Shown: positions 8,397 to 17,500, numbered from the stretch's first letter. The stretch: DNA of 17,500 nt from Symbiodinium natans (GCA_905221605.1 CAJNDS010000869.1:1-17500), one strand, 5' to 3'. The notes: generated by a model from the letters alone, not told the origin. Translations and numbers: made by a program.

Positions 8397-9336
8397 TCAA
8401 GGGGCCCGGAACACTTTGAGACGTGCGGGTCTCATTTCGTCTAAGCTTGAAGCCTCAGATGTAACTGGGTCCAATGCTTCTTTCAGCTTGTGGACAGTCC
8501 GTTGTTCCATCTGTGATGCGAACCGTTGAGGCTTACCCGAAAAGATTTCCAGAACCTCCACTGCATTCTCTGAGGTGTCCACCCTTTTGGCACGTAGAAT
8601 ACATGCTTCATCATGCTTCTCTGACAGCGTCGAAGTCAGTCATTGCAAATTCGCCTTAAGAAAACGATAGCTGGATCAGTGCCACAAGACACCTGTACAC
8701 ACATATATACACATCCAATGTGCAAGTAGCCGCGCAGGCCATTCTACATGCGCAGTCTTCCTCACTTTGGAAGACTTCACGAATATGCACCTGCAGCAAG
8801 TTTGCAAGGAAAGGCTTTCTCACCGCCAACATGAATCCGCAACCTGCCCAGTTGAACAGGAAGAAGGTCCCGTAGCCGAAGCACCTCTGCTATTTCGACT
8901 AGTTTGACGTTGCCTCGGTCTCAGTTTCGGCTCGGTTTCGCTGAGCAGTGTTGTCGCCCAGTCTTTCTCACAACCGTCAGAAGTGAGAGCTGTGGGCGCT
9001 TGTGACTGGATTATGGCTCCTGTAACTCTTGCGGTGAACTGCGGCAAACTTGGGGACAAACTTCGGATGTGCCAGATGGCCATGCGGTTTGTCGGTGCTC
9101 TTCGATTGCCAGGTCATTTTAGGTTCTCAAAGACGGTTTAGCGTCAGTTCGTGTGTCCGGCTTCCTCAATTCAAGGGAGGGTGCCAGTACCGACTCACTG
9201 CCATTCGGAACTACATAAGGCGAGCATGATGTCCGAAGCTTGATCCAAGCCGCGTGGAGGACAGCATCGCGACCATCGGCTGGGAGACCAGCGGACGCTT
9301 CGGCTGTGTGCCGGGAGGCCGCGACAGCATTGACAC
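8397..9336 (-). CDS. Candidate four-exon minus-strand gene, 3' part (unrecognised protein)
   Basis: The product is not recognised. Proposed exons, in transcript order, are 9336-9199, 9019-8824, 8790-8693 and 8620-8397 (TGA). Exon 1 follows GTCGCAG; 21 of its first 33 codons start with G and only 5 have G in the middle (Ala/Val/Asp-rich). It ends at GGCA|GTGAGT. Exon 2 may begin after GTTACAG; an alternative pairing is donor TAT|GTAGTT with acceptor GCCGCAG. It ends at GGCG|GTGAGA. A 33 bp gap ending in CTTGCTGCAG leads to exon 3, which ends ACAG|GTGTCT. A 72 bp gap ending in CTGTCAG leads to exon 4. All junction phases agree (1, 2, 1). Exon 4 has G first in about 28 of 73 codons and G in the middle in 10, and reads as a charged helical tail. 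The 5' end is not found. Opposite-strand frames (8905-9138, 9254-9556 plus) are competitors. Confidence 0.38.
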
Positions 9337-9339
9337 CTG

Positions 9340-11590
9340 CGACGTGACAATGCTATCTTTGAGTCTCCATGGGAATCAGCCAGCTTTGGGAGCCTTCGCT
9401 CCAATCCCCTCCGATCACTCTTATCATGCTTGCTTAGCCCTCGTGCTCTCGATGTTCAGCGTGTTGAGCTCCACATCTTTGCACAGAAGATATCTGAAGG
9501 ATCATGCCTCGTACCAAATGAACTGGATCCTCAGGTCAAGAGGCACGCGCGAATAGCATTAACATGTGCAGATGTGCCACGCAATGGTCAAGAAGGTTGA
9601 GATCAAAGACCATTAACCGCAACTGCTCGGACGACAGCGATTATGAAGGCGAACCTGCGGAGTGGTGATCGCATAGCCACGTGAACGACCATGAGATCCA
9701 GGACTGAAACGGCTTCGTGATGCTCTCGCCCAGGTTGCGTCCCGCATTTCAGGCCACAAACGTCGGACGTCACCTAAAACATCGCAAGAGCATGCTTTTT
9801 GGCCTTGCGACGGCTGCTACATCGCGCTTTCGCCTACTGAGCTGTTCCGTGTCGCTCAGCCGTGGCAGAGGCACCCACGTTCATGCATTTCGAGCTCTCG
9901 GATGGGTTGGCTTCGTGCGTTCTGAAGGGTTTGGCATTTCGTTGGCCTCCCGGCGGGCTTTATCTAAGCTAGTATTTGATAGGACAAATTAGTACGGCAG
10001 AATAAGTTAAGCAATGTTGCCATGTTGGCTTCCAATTCAAGCCACACAGGTACCACCAATGCTGCCCCAGTGGCAAAACGACACTCTCACTAAGCGCCGC
10101 TTGTCGCAGAGACCCACGACATGTATACATAGCCAAATACACCCTTTTGTAAAATAAACGTGATCCTGACTATGAAGTCGTCACTCGCCTCAGATTCTGT
10201 GTAATTACCTTTCGCACTACGCCAAAAATCTGAAGTCAGCAGAGCGTCAGAAGCACCCACGCAAGCCCCAGCAAAGGAAGAGCCAAGGACCCTTGACTGG
10301 CAAGTGGAAGAAGGCCAGGCAGCCTAACATGACGGTGAGCATGTGGCATGTGCATTACTTGACTTGAGGAATTCACTGTATCAGGGGCTGCTGCTTAAGA
10401 AGCAAGACGTTCGTCGCAAGAATTGTTTCCTGCATCGCTTCACGAAAATCGACTTCTTCCTTGGCAGGCCGAAGCTTTGGACTGAGGACATTGACACACA
10501 ATGACTCGCATCTCGGATCATTCGGATCCAAAAAAACCTGGAAAGCCCATGAAAACGTTTGAAACGCCAAGGTTCTGCTGGCATCGCAGAAGCCACTGTG
10601 AGCGCAATGCCTTGGGACCGGGAGTGCTGTTGACCCTTCCGCAGATCTGAGAACGTATGGAATAACCGGTCCTTGCCGACATGCTGACTAGCAGGAACCA
10701 GGATTGTTTTTCCAGTGCCTTTTTTGTGTTCGATTCTAGTTGTTGCTGGTTTTCTTTCGTGCAAGCCAAGTCTTGCAACTAAGTTATTTCATCTCGGGAA
10801 GCTTGTTCTGTGCTGTTCCCTCCTCAAAAACACCAACAACTGTACTCTGGATGCAAACATTCTCGAAAAACATGTTGGTTGCCTTTGGCTTGGCTTTGTT
10901 GCAGCGGGGGCGGACGGTGCAGGGGGGCCGCAAACACCCCATCTGCCACTTGCGACAATGTAACACTGCGCGCTCTGGTATCTTGCTGAATCTCCGGCGA
11001 AGCGGAGCGGGAGTGTTCAAAATGTGTGAAAAGCATGGCGTGGTTGGCCGGGGCGATTGGCTCTAAGGTCCTGAGTCCTGACGATATTCCCACCCTCGCG
11101 TGGCGTTGTTTGTTCAATTCGTTCGAGCACGTTAGAGTTATCCTCCTCGCGTTTCCTGTGCGACTTGCCTAACCCACTTCCCCCCAGAGAATCGCACAGA
11201 ACCCCGCAAGAATCTCGCAGTGTGTCCTTGGAGTGGCCAAAACCCGCAAAACGCTGCGTTCCATGGAATGGAAGCCTGTGAGAAAACCGAAGATGCTGTG
11301 AAATCTACCATGTTCGAAGCCCTCGAGCAACCTGCAATGCTACAATTTACCGTGGTCTCAACTCCAGAAAAACCCAACTCCAAGATCAAGAGACATTAAA
11401 CAAAAATTGTGCCCTGCCAGAAGAGCTTCCCAAGCACAGCCACACGGCTGGGCGCACAAATTGGGATGCTGCGCCGGATCCTTGATTGTTCCGAAACTGC
11501 GATTCTTGCAGCAATATCTTCTCTTATCATCAGATTCTGAGTTTGAAATCTGCGGGGAGGGTGAACTTTAAAGAGGTGGTATCACGGGCT
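9340..11590. other. Unique sequence, no supported gene
   Basis: Possible further 5' exons of the preceding minus-strand candidate lie around 9430-9530: a stretch reading SFRYLLCKDVELNTL-like after CCTTCAG. The splice sites there are poor. Frames at 9717-9992 plus, 10381-10778 minus, 10740-11066 plus and 11138-11389 minus are under 130 codons, overlap antisense frames and carry no recognisable motif. No repeats longer than a few units were seen. Confidence 0.4.
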
Positions 11591-11594
11591 GTTA

Positions 11595-11604
11595 GGGGGG
11601 GGGG
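11595..11604. repeat. G10 homopolymer
   Basis: Ten consecutive G residues in otherwise mixed sequence. Confidence 0.95.
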
Positions 11605-12023
11605 CAGCAATCTCCAGCTGTTAGAGTAGAATTATAGGCACCGACGCACATTCGGAATCTAGTTGCGTCATCTTGCGGCTTCGTTGACAAGCTCCCCCCT
11701 GCAGACCCGGAGCACAGGAGTTCGACCAATGCTCAGATGTTGGAATAGCTTTCGGCAGATTATAATGACTGATCAGCAGAGACGGGAACCTCGTTTGTGC
11801 CCTTATCCAACATCCTGACGCGCTTACATAGTTAAGTTAAGATGCGGTGGGGAAGTGATGGAAAGTGTAAAAAAAAAGAATAGGCTCGTGCTCGAGCTCA
11901 GGGACAACCCCTAGGGCACTGCAACAGCATCAACAGCTTGTTTTTTCTTCCGCCCAAGATGTTTTACTTCACTTTACCCCACAGTGCGGGACTTGTCTGT
12001 CGCATCTCTGATCCAGGTCGCGA
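11605..12023. other. No supported gene; region upstream of the 12 kb candidate
   Basis: Unique sequence with an A9 run at 11869-11877. The plus frame that enters the 12062 candidate is open from 11915, so a start upstream of 12062 cannot be excluded. That reading would give a hydrophobic leader (SIYSLLTAAFA) before the internal Met. Confidence 0.35.
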
Positions 12024-12053
12024 CTTTTTCCATTTACTCTTTACTTACGGCAG
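12024..12053 (+). promoter_or_regulatory. Polypyrimidine tract and AG acceptor just upstream of an ATG
   Basis: A T/C-rich stretch (CTTTTTCCATTTACTCTTTA) ends in CTTACGGCAG at 12053. After eight bases (CTTTCGCC) comes the ATG at 12062. This arrangement fits a cis- or trans-splice acceptor giving a very short 5' leader. Whether a spliced leader is added cannot be told from the sequence. Confidence 0.4.
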
Positions 12054-12061
12054 CTTTCGCC

Positions 12062-12699
12062 ATGTCAAGCCCGACAGACAAAGATGCCGCCGCCGAAGCG
12101 GCAGCAGCACCGCCCTGTGCGCCGGCGGCAGAGCTCCCTCATACGCAGGAAGAAACCGCCTCGGCCTCCTTTGTTCTTGTTGCTAATTAATCCCTTGGTC
12201 CAGGCCCTCCTGTAACCACGAGTCTAACAAGCACTGTCGTTGGTGCACCCGCTTGGGACAGTTATGCTACTCGCTTTTATTCCGGCACTAGGAAGAGGCC
12301 TGAGGCCTCTCCGGTAATTCAGTCACTCCCAGCCGCATATGAGAGAGCAGTCATTGGGCTCCTTGAAGACCCCACCACCCTCTACACCCAGTATCACTAT
12401 ACTCTAGGATTTACAGATTGGGGCTCCCGGATCTGTCATCAATTGGTGGTACATGATCCTCAAGCAGGCCAGTAGCGACAACACTAGGTCACTAGGCAGT
12501 CACAACCTGCAACCTGCAAGTGATGTCCCTGAGAACTGTCAATATTGCCAGTATGCTGCACCAAGGGTCTCTGCCCAAGGTCATTGCTGGTTTTGCACTG
12601 CCTGAGCTGCCGGAAGTCACAGTGACACACTTCCGCCACTCTTGCTGTGCAGCCCATCCGAGGAAGCGACCCATTGCTGCCAGTGCTCTCAGACGATGA
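12062..12699 (+). CDS. Candidate short three-exon gene (unrecognised protein, about 167 aa)
   Basis: The product is not recognised. The start ATG at 12062 has GCC before it and a splice-acceptor-like signal upstream. The first codons are Ala/Pro-rich (MSSPTDKDAAAEAAAAPP). Exon 2, 12204-12448, is a clean 81-codon stretch with G first in about 33% of codons, G second in about 20% and many aromatic residues (LYTQYHYTLGFTDWGSRICH). Exon 3, 12496-12699, has G first in about 28% and G second in about 19%, and ends at TGA. Proposed introns are 12117-12203 (87 bp, CCCT|GTGCGC to TTGGTCCAG, with TGCTAAT as a possible branch site) and 12449-12495 (47 bp, GTACAT to CACTAG). Phases agree. The first intron is a multiple of three, so the frame also runs through it apart from one TAA at 12188. 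Without introns this would be a broken gene. A 175-codon minus frame (12492-13019) overlaps exon 3 and is the main competitor. Confidence 0.4.
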
Positions 12700-13462
12700 C
12701 CGGCAGCTTCTGAGCTAAAATAAGCGGAGAACAGAGGAGAGAAAAGGCAGGAGCAATCGGAGCAGCGCTGGGGTCCAGATGCAAAGCAAGACGAGGCAGA
12801 GGTGGCTTGAGGCCGGCGCCCTCCAGTGAGAAACTGTCCTGACACAAGCAACTGCAGGCAGCCCCGAGACATCAAAGATGTGCAACCATCCGTGCAAGGT
12901 TTTGACTCGTTTTGAATGGCCTGGTAGTTTTGCGTCCGCTCCACCAGTCGCTTCGTTCGCATAAGACCATCTTTGGATCTTGATGGCCATGCTGTCTCGC
13001 GTGAGCTCCTTGCAGCCAACGAAACACACAGAGCTCGACTTCAGTGGATTCAGAGGTCAATTTTCTTCCTTCAGTGGAGTTTGCTTGCGGCATATTGCGT
13101 GCGAGTCCAAGGATTCTGCATTTTGGCGCACAAACGACAAGCACAGCTATGGGCGAAGTAGCTCTCCGAAACCTGTCCTTGAACATGGTGAGACGACACA
13201 CGGAATTTCACGAATGTTCGGCACAAGCGCGATTCTGATGACAACCAAGATTTTGTTGGACAGGGGCCATGCAGTACTCAGATTAAGGGTAGAGTTCGGA
13301 TTTTGATACATGCTTTTTCTCTTTTTGCCAGACTGTACCGCACTGCAGCAGTTTCTGGACGGCCGACACTGGCATCATGACAGCTGAATGCGGAAGAGAA
13401 CCTCGCATCTGCAACGAACAACACGATGAGCATAAATCTGTGGTTTGCGGAAGCGCAAACTA
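12700..13462. other. Stop-poor but unresolved region
   Basis: Several frames on both strands are open for 60-175 codons (minus 12492-13019, minus 12872-13201, plus 12980-13306). Each looks protein-like in places, but they are mutually exclusive. Counts of G at codon positions 1 and 2 do not separate them (about 27% against 24% for one plus frame). I make no gene call. Confidence 0.35.
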
Positions 13463-13927
13463 GCGTTGTCTGGGAATTGACCCTACAAGAGATGCCACTA
13501 GACAATGCAACACACTTGAAACAACTCGGTTTCCGTATAAGGCGACAGCAAAGCGAGTTGAAGGACGCTTGGCAATATCCACTTGAATAATGTCGCCATG
13601 TCTCCCCACGCATTTCCCAATGCGTGACCACATGTTGCTGTGGTCTGGAGGCGTTGGAAGAATGCCAAGCGACCCCCGCGGTGCGCGTTGCGTTTCTTCT
13701 GCCTCAAATACTGATGACCTTGGACATGGACAATGTAGGTCCCCATGCCTTTGCCTGATGTCTCACCCGAGCGAGTTGCCCTTTAGGCGTCCTACAAAAT
13801 CATGTCTCTGGGCCCCATTGACCAAATCCCACGACCCGACTAGGCCCATCTTGGCAAAGAGCGCGAAGACAACATCAGCATCACGGAGATCACGAGAAGA
13901 GCACTGAGACAGTGGAGACAAACCACC
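13463..13927 (-). CDS. Candidate minus-strand coding stretch, one TGA inside (unrecognised)
   Basis: The product is not recognised. One minus-strand frame is open from 13927 to 13766 and again, in the same phase, from 13762 to 13463. The only stop between is TGA at 13763-13765, which overlaps a GTGAGA donor-like site. In the first part 20 of 43 codons begin with G and 11 have G in the middle. It contains a hydrophobic run (DADVVFALFAKMGLVGSWDL). In the second part the asymmetry is weaker (27 against 21 of 81). A possible acceptor CTGTCTCAG lies at the 5' side near 13905. There is no start codon and no domain. It could be one exon with readthrough, two exons, or chance. Confidence 0.22.
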
Positions 13928-14606
13928 CTATTGCGGGGGCAAAGCAAGACATGTGTGGGCAAGTGGGTTCCCATAGTTACCAGAAGGTCAGAGGTGACAG
14001 AGCTCTTTGCAAAGCTTTCTCTGGGGCGTTCGCTTTCGCGTTCTCTCGCTCTTCAACCCTCGCTTTTTGCCCTCCAACGAAGCCACGACTCTTTAAGATT
14101 AAAGGAATGTGCGGGAGCGAGTAGAAGTTGTAGCATTGGCATAGAATGTAGATCATCCCAGGGAACAAACAAAGAATCATGGAGAAGCCGGGAGGGAGGA
14201 TGCAAGGCAGTGCCTCTCTTGGCTCTTGATCCGAAGCTTTATTTCCAATAAGACAAGCACAGACCCATAAGAAGTTTAAATCAAATTGAGCGAGCTCGAG
14301 TGCTGTGACAAGCCACATGCTTCGGAAAAGCCGTTCCATGCCTGGGGGTGACTTCTCATGTTTTGGCTACCATGTCCGTGTCTCGGGCGCTGCGGAAGGC
14401 CCCACAATCTATTCCACTCTATTCCTTCCGCCAGACTCAACGTGCTACGCATTAACATGAACCATCGTCCCTACACCAGACCCTGACTGATGTTGCACGC
14501 ACCCAGCAGGCTCAGCTTGGAAAAATCATCTCACAGACATGTTGAAGAAAAGCAAACGCAGAGTCCAACAATGTCCTGCTGCAGGGCTTTGTAATGCGAC
14601 GACGCA
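13928..14606. other. No supported gene
   Basis: Short overlapping frames only (plus 13931-14251, minus 13977-14339). A plus frame at 14457-14538 reads well (LTDVARTQQAQLGKII) but is only 28 codons and stops at TGA. The same frame reopens to 14650. These fragments could be exons, but nothing joins them with certainty. Confidence 0.3.
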
Positions 14607-14945
14607 TTGACCGACACGATGCAATCCCCGACAAGGATGGGGTTGCTGGAGCCTGAGACTCTTGTGCATGCCGTGAGATCTTCACATGACCATATGCTCA
14701 GTTGTCACATGTCGCACGATGAGAGGTCGACTCGCATTCCACTGAGAAACAACCTCAGTTTGGTCGGGAATGCCTCCGCTGAACCAACGAAAGAAAAAAC
14801 AAAGGAACCAATAAGTCATGTCAGGAGTCTGTTGGGGAGCCGGGTACTTGGGGAAAAGTCCCCGGATGCTTCTGGCGTTCTGCAGATACAAAGGATGAAA
14901 ATGCGAAATCTGACTGGTTTTGCTTTTCTTGTAAATGCTTTGTAA
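14607..14945 (+). CDS. Candidate ORF, 112 codons, unrecognised
   Basis: An unbroken plus frame, with TTG at 14607 and first ATG at 14619. About 61% of codons begin with a purine. G is first in 30 of 112 codons and second in 21. The translation is mixed and soluble, with a basic middle (EPTKEKTKEPISHVRSLLG) and a Leu/Val/Phe-rich end. There is no domain I recognise. A minus frame of 89 codons (14682-14951) overlaps it. Length alone is not significant in this much DNA. Confidence 0.22.
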   Translation: MTDTMQSPTRMGLLEPETLVHAVRSSHDHMLSCHMSHDERSTRIPLRNNLSLVGNASAEPTKEKTKEPISHVRSLLGSRVLGEKSPDASGVLQIQRMKMRNLTGFAFLVNAL

Positions 14946-14949
14946 ACGC

Positions 14950-16370
14950 AATGTGGTTTGTCAACAAAAAACTGAACAAGTGCACTCCCACAGTGTCCCG
15001 TCTTTAGTTTGGGTGAGCTGCCATTCCCTTTTTTTTGTTGGTTGCTTTGTTGTGCCATCTTTCGTTCGCTGCTGTGGTGCGATGGGCGAAGCAACATTGA
15101 CGCCCGCCTGGACCACATATGGTAAGTTTGCCGTCGGGTGGGGTGCAACGCCTGATCATGTTCTCAATGTAGATTGTAGATCTCATGGCACCGACGGGCC
15201 CAGATGTGGCCCATTCGGGCCACTTTCTTCGCGATGATGTGATGATGAGGCGCTCCCAGCACCGGGGATGCGGCGGCAGTTCCTTCAGCTCTGTGTCTTT
15301 TCCTGGTACAGTTTTCGCGTGCTGGGTTTGCTTCTTCTTATCTTCCGGACTGACGTCTCCTGACTGTCGATAAGTATTTGAAGGACATGTCACCGTGAGC
15401 CTACCAGAACGTGGTGAAGCGGGCGTGCAGACTGGCAGAGGAGCCTGTGCGAGAAGCGGGCCGATGTGGCGATGATGTTGCTGGCTGATAGCGACTTAGA
15501 CCTCGCTCCGTCATAAGCCACCACCCCCAGAGACGCCTCTCTTCCGGCTCAATAAGGCCATGGGCGTCGCGCAGCTAGGCGGTATTGCTTCTGCTTCAGA
15601 AGACACTTGGTCGCTGGTGGTGGGATGCTGCTTCTGCAGGGGACCTGACATGCCACCATGCACATGATGCACCGGCTGTAAATGTTCCCCGTGCACAAAG
15701 GTTGAGACATACTGTTGATAGCACTTTTGGACACTCACACAGGAAATTTTGAATATTGCTGCGCAGTAGCTTCTCATTCGCGACGCGTCTAGAGCCGCAG
15801 GGCACTAGCATACACAGCATCCCGAGTTGAACATGTTCAGAAATCGAGCTTGCATGCAGCTCACCAGTCCATCATGCAAACCCTTACGAGTACCCAAATC
15901 AGACAAGGGACACCGCCCGGCATGATGCTGATCACGACGGCATGCCCGTTGCCCAGAGGATGCGGACCTGTCAACAGGTGCGAATCTACCATGTAATTGC
16001 CAGTGCTCACATACACGCTTGACCAGCTGTGGGCCCGACAAATCACCATGCCCATCCTGCCCCATGCAAACTGGAACAGAGTCTCAATGGACTATCCGTG
16101 GATGTTGTCTGCGATGCTGCGTCATCTGCTGTCCTGTCTTGCTGGCTGCTTCGCGACAGCTCAATATCGACGAGAGTCTGACCTCCGTTGTGATATGTTG
16201 TGATGCCTGGACTGCGCCTGTTAGACCACTGCACACTCCAACGGAGTTTCTGTCAAGAAGCGTGTGCTTCCCACAGGTCGCCAACGAGCAACAACCACCA
16301 AAGGAGAGGTGGTGCGCAGGCCCTTGCGGACCTCAGATCCACTGATTAGTAAGATGCAGCAGCTGAGCTT
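14950..16370. other. No supported gene
   Basis: Frames such as minus 15004-15393 (129 codons), minus 15805-16065 and plus 15997-16203 are unrecognised. The 15997-16203 frame reads smoothly (LDQLWARQITMPILPH) but shows no codon-position bias (13 G at position 1 and 13 at position 2 in 62 codons). No tandem repeats beyond short GATGAT runs near 15231-15247. Confidence 0.35.
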
Positions 16371-16372
16371 TG

Positions 16373-16431
16373 ACACACACACACACACAGACACAGACAC
16401 AGACACAGACACAGACACAGACACAGACACA

Positions 16432-16474
<43 letters not shown>
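16373..16474. repeat. Compound microsatellite: (AC)n-(ACAGAC)n-(AC)n
   Basis: An AC run at 16373-16388 passes into about eight copies of the hexamer ACAGAC and returns to a longer AC run ending at 16474. The hexamer is the dinucleotide with a regular C-to-G change. Frames across it (Thr/Asp/His on plus, Val/Cys on minus) are artefacts, including the 225-codon minus frame at 16333-17010. Confidence 0.97.
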
Positions 16475-16476
<2 letters not shown>

Positions 16477-16562
16477 GCTGTATATCTTTTCTTTCTTCTT
16501 GTCCTTGCGATTCCCGCAAAAATGTTGGGAACACTGGGCCAGGCGGTGAGAGACGCGCTCCG

Positions 16563-16574
16563 CCCCCCCCCCCC
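16563..16574. repeat. C12 homopolymer
   Basis: Twelve consecutive C residues, about 90 bp after the compound microsatellite. Confidence 0.95.
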
Positions 16575-17024
16575 GCTCGGACCTGCAATGTGAAAGCAAA
16601 ACCTCGATGTCAGGCTGTTCTGTCTGTTCCGTCATCTTGTCTTCTGACTTTCTTTTGCGGCTCGTAATCGCAATTCTCATGGCAATACAACACTGACTGT
16701 GATGTGCGAAGCTTCGCAGTCTCGGCAAGTCACGTTGGTAGACCCAGCAATAGAGACCACACGATCGCCCACCTGCGGCTGTGCCATGAAGGACAAATAG
16801 GACAACTCCGACAGCCCCACACATTTCGGGCGAAGCGGAGGCCTCTAGCCTCTGCATGCAGCAAGCGCCCTGAGGTGGCAGTTCAGCTCGCAGCTCGCAT
16901 TGTGGCTCGACGTGCGAAGCTGTTTCTAACTGCCTCCTTCTGACGCCTCTCGTTCCATGCCAAGAGAGGTGGACCAATCTCAGCCGAAGCCAGAAGCAGC
17001 ATCGAATCATCGAAGTGGACAGGA
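16575..17024. other. No supported gene
   Basis: Unique sequence with one 79-codon plus frame (16704-16943, basic, unrecognised) and an antisense frame that owes its length to the neighbouring microsatellite. Confidence 0.4.
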
Positions 17025-17091
17025 TCTATCTCTCTCTCCGTCTCCCTCTCTCTCTCTCTCTCGCTCTCTTTGTCTCTCTCGCTCTGCTCTC
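17025..17091. repeat. Imperfect (CT)n microsatellite
   Basis: A pyrimidine-only dinucleotide run with a few G interruptions (CCGTCTCCC, TCGCTC, TTTGTC). Confidence 0.95.
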
Positions 17092-17500
17092 AAGTTTAGG
17101 CACTTGCTTTGACCACCTCTTGCGCATGTCTGTCAAGAGCACCTGTGCCGCAAGCACCATTCCGATCATTCAAGGGCCCACAACGAACACAGGAGGATGC
17201 CTGCTGATGATGAGATTGGAGAGTCCAGCTCTGCTACATCCTGCAGCACCAGCTCCTCAAGTGCAACGATACCTGATGTCGCAATTCTCAAAACATCAGC
17301 ACTGACCACGGCAAAGTCAAGGATCAGAAAGACTCGGGCCAACCAACATACACCTAAAATCGTGAGTTGCCAAGTTGCTGGACATTCCCACCCAGTACCT
17401 CGCAACTTCATCTGGCGTCCGCACTGTGCGGACCGACATCTCTACATCCTTGGAAGCCAAAAGAAAGGAAAACCGACAACATATCACAACGAGGCGCAGC
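17092..17500. other. No supported gene
   Basis: A plus frame (17015-17305) starts inside the CT repeat, and an 81-codon minus frame (17166-17411) overlaps it. Neither is recognised. The window ends in unique sequence. Confidence 0.35.

Noticed and set aside
10727-10745. tRNA-like B-box word GTTCGATTC
   Set aside because: The flanking bases cannot form a T-arm stem and no A box lies at the right distance. The similar word at 11313 (GTTCGAAGC) also fails.
12492-13019. 175-codon minus-strand ORF, longest outside repeats
   Set aside because: About 0.5 such frames are expected by chance in this much DNA. G is nearly as common at codon position 2 as at position 1 (about 29% against 34%), and the plus-strand reading of 12496-12699 fits slightly better. 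Kept only as a competitor.
12980-13306. 109-codon plus ORF
   Set aside because: Unrecognised, overlapped by other open frames on both strands, and with no distinctive codon bias.
15997-16203. 68-codon plus frame with smooth, Trp- and Met-rich translation
   Set aside because: No codon-position asymmetry (13 against 13 of 62) and no splice context.
16333-17010. 225-codon minus-strand ORF ending in a Cys/Val repeat
   Set aside because: Its C-terminal part is the AC/ACAGAC microsatellite. The rest overlaps unrecognised antisense frames.

Overview
This window looks like nuclear DNA from a large, repeat-bearing eukaryotic genome, not bacterial or organellar DNA. No long conserved open frame, operon-like packing, rRNA or tRNA was found. 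Microsatellites and minisatellites of many unit lengths are scattered through roughly balanced-GC sequence, and CpG is not visibly depleted. A dinoflagellate or other alveolate/algal nuclear genome is a plausible guess, but it is inference only: no intact dinoflagellate spliced-leader relic and no recognisable marker protein is present.

Layout. Positions 1-1260 hold a degenerate family of about 90-200 bp repeats, with a 25 bp-class minisatellite and a 19 bp duplication inside it. Positions 1260-4000 are mostly unique sequence with a C-tract, a CA/CG microsatellite (2989-3088) and a 218 bp array of an 8 bp unit (3673-3890). Positions 4029-5180 hold plus-strand segments that look like exons. 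Positions 5462-6091 hold a minus-strand frame whose last part looks like a terminal exon, next to a second repeat family (6006-6486). Positions 6500-8300 carry CT, TAA, 11 bp and 13 bp tandem repeats and no gene I can defend. Positions 8397-9336 can be read as a minus-strand gene of four exons with matching intron phases. Positions 12062-12699 can be read as a plus-strand gene of three short exons behind a strong polypyrimidine/AG signal. Positions 12700-15000 hold further stop-poor but unrecognised frames. Positions 16373-17091 hold a compound CA/ACAGAC microsatellite, a C12 tract and a CT microsatellite.

Caution on genes. None of the candidate proteins was recognised. Outside the 8 bp satellite the longest unbroken frame is only 175 codons, and the number of 100-codon frames is close to what random DNA of this size gives. 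The gene calls rest on codon-position bias counted by hand (G common at position 1, rare at position 2), splice-site consensus and phase agreement. All were chosen after looking at six frames, so they are hypotheses. Competing frames on the opposite strand often also look protein-like. No cooperation between genes can be inferred.
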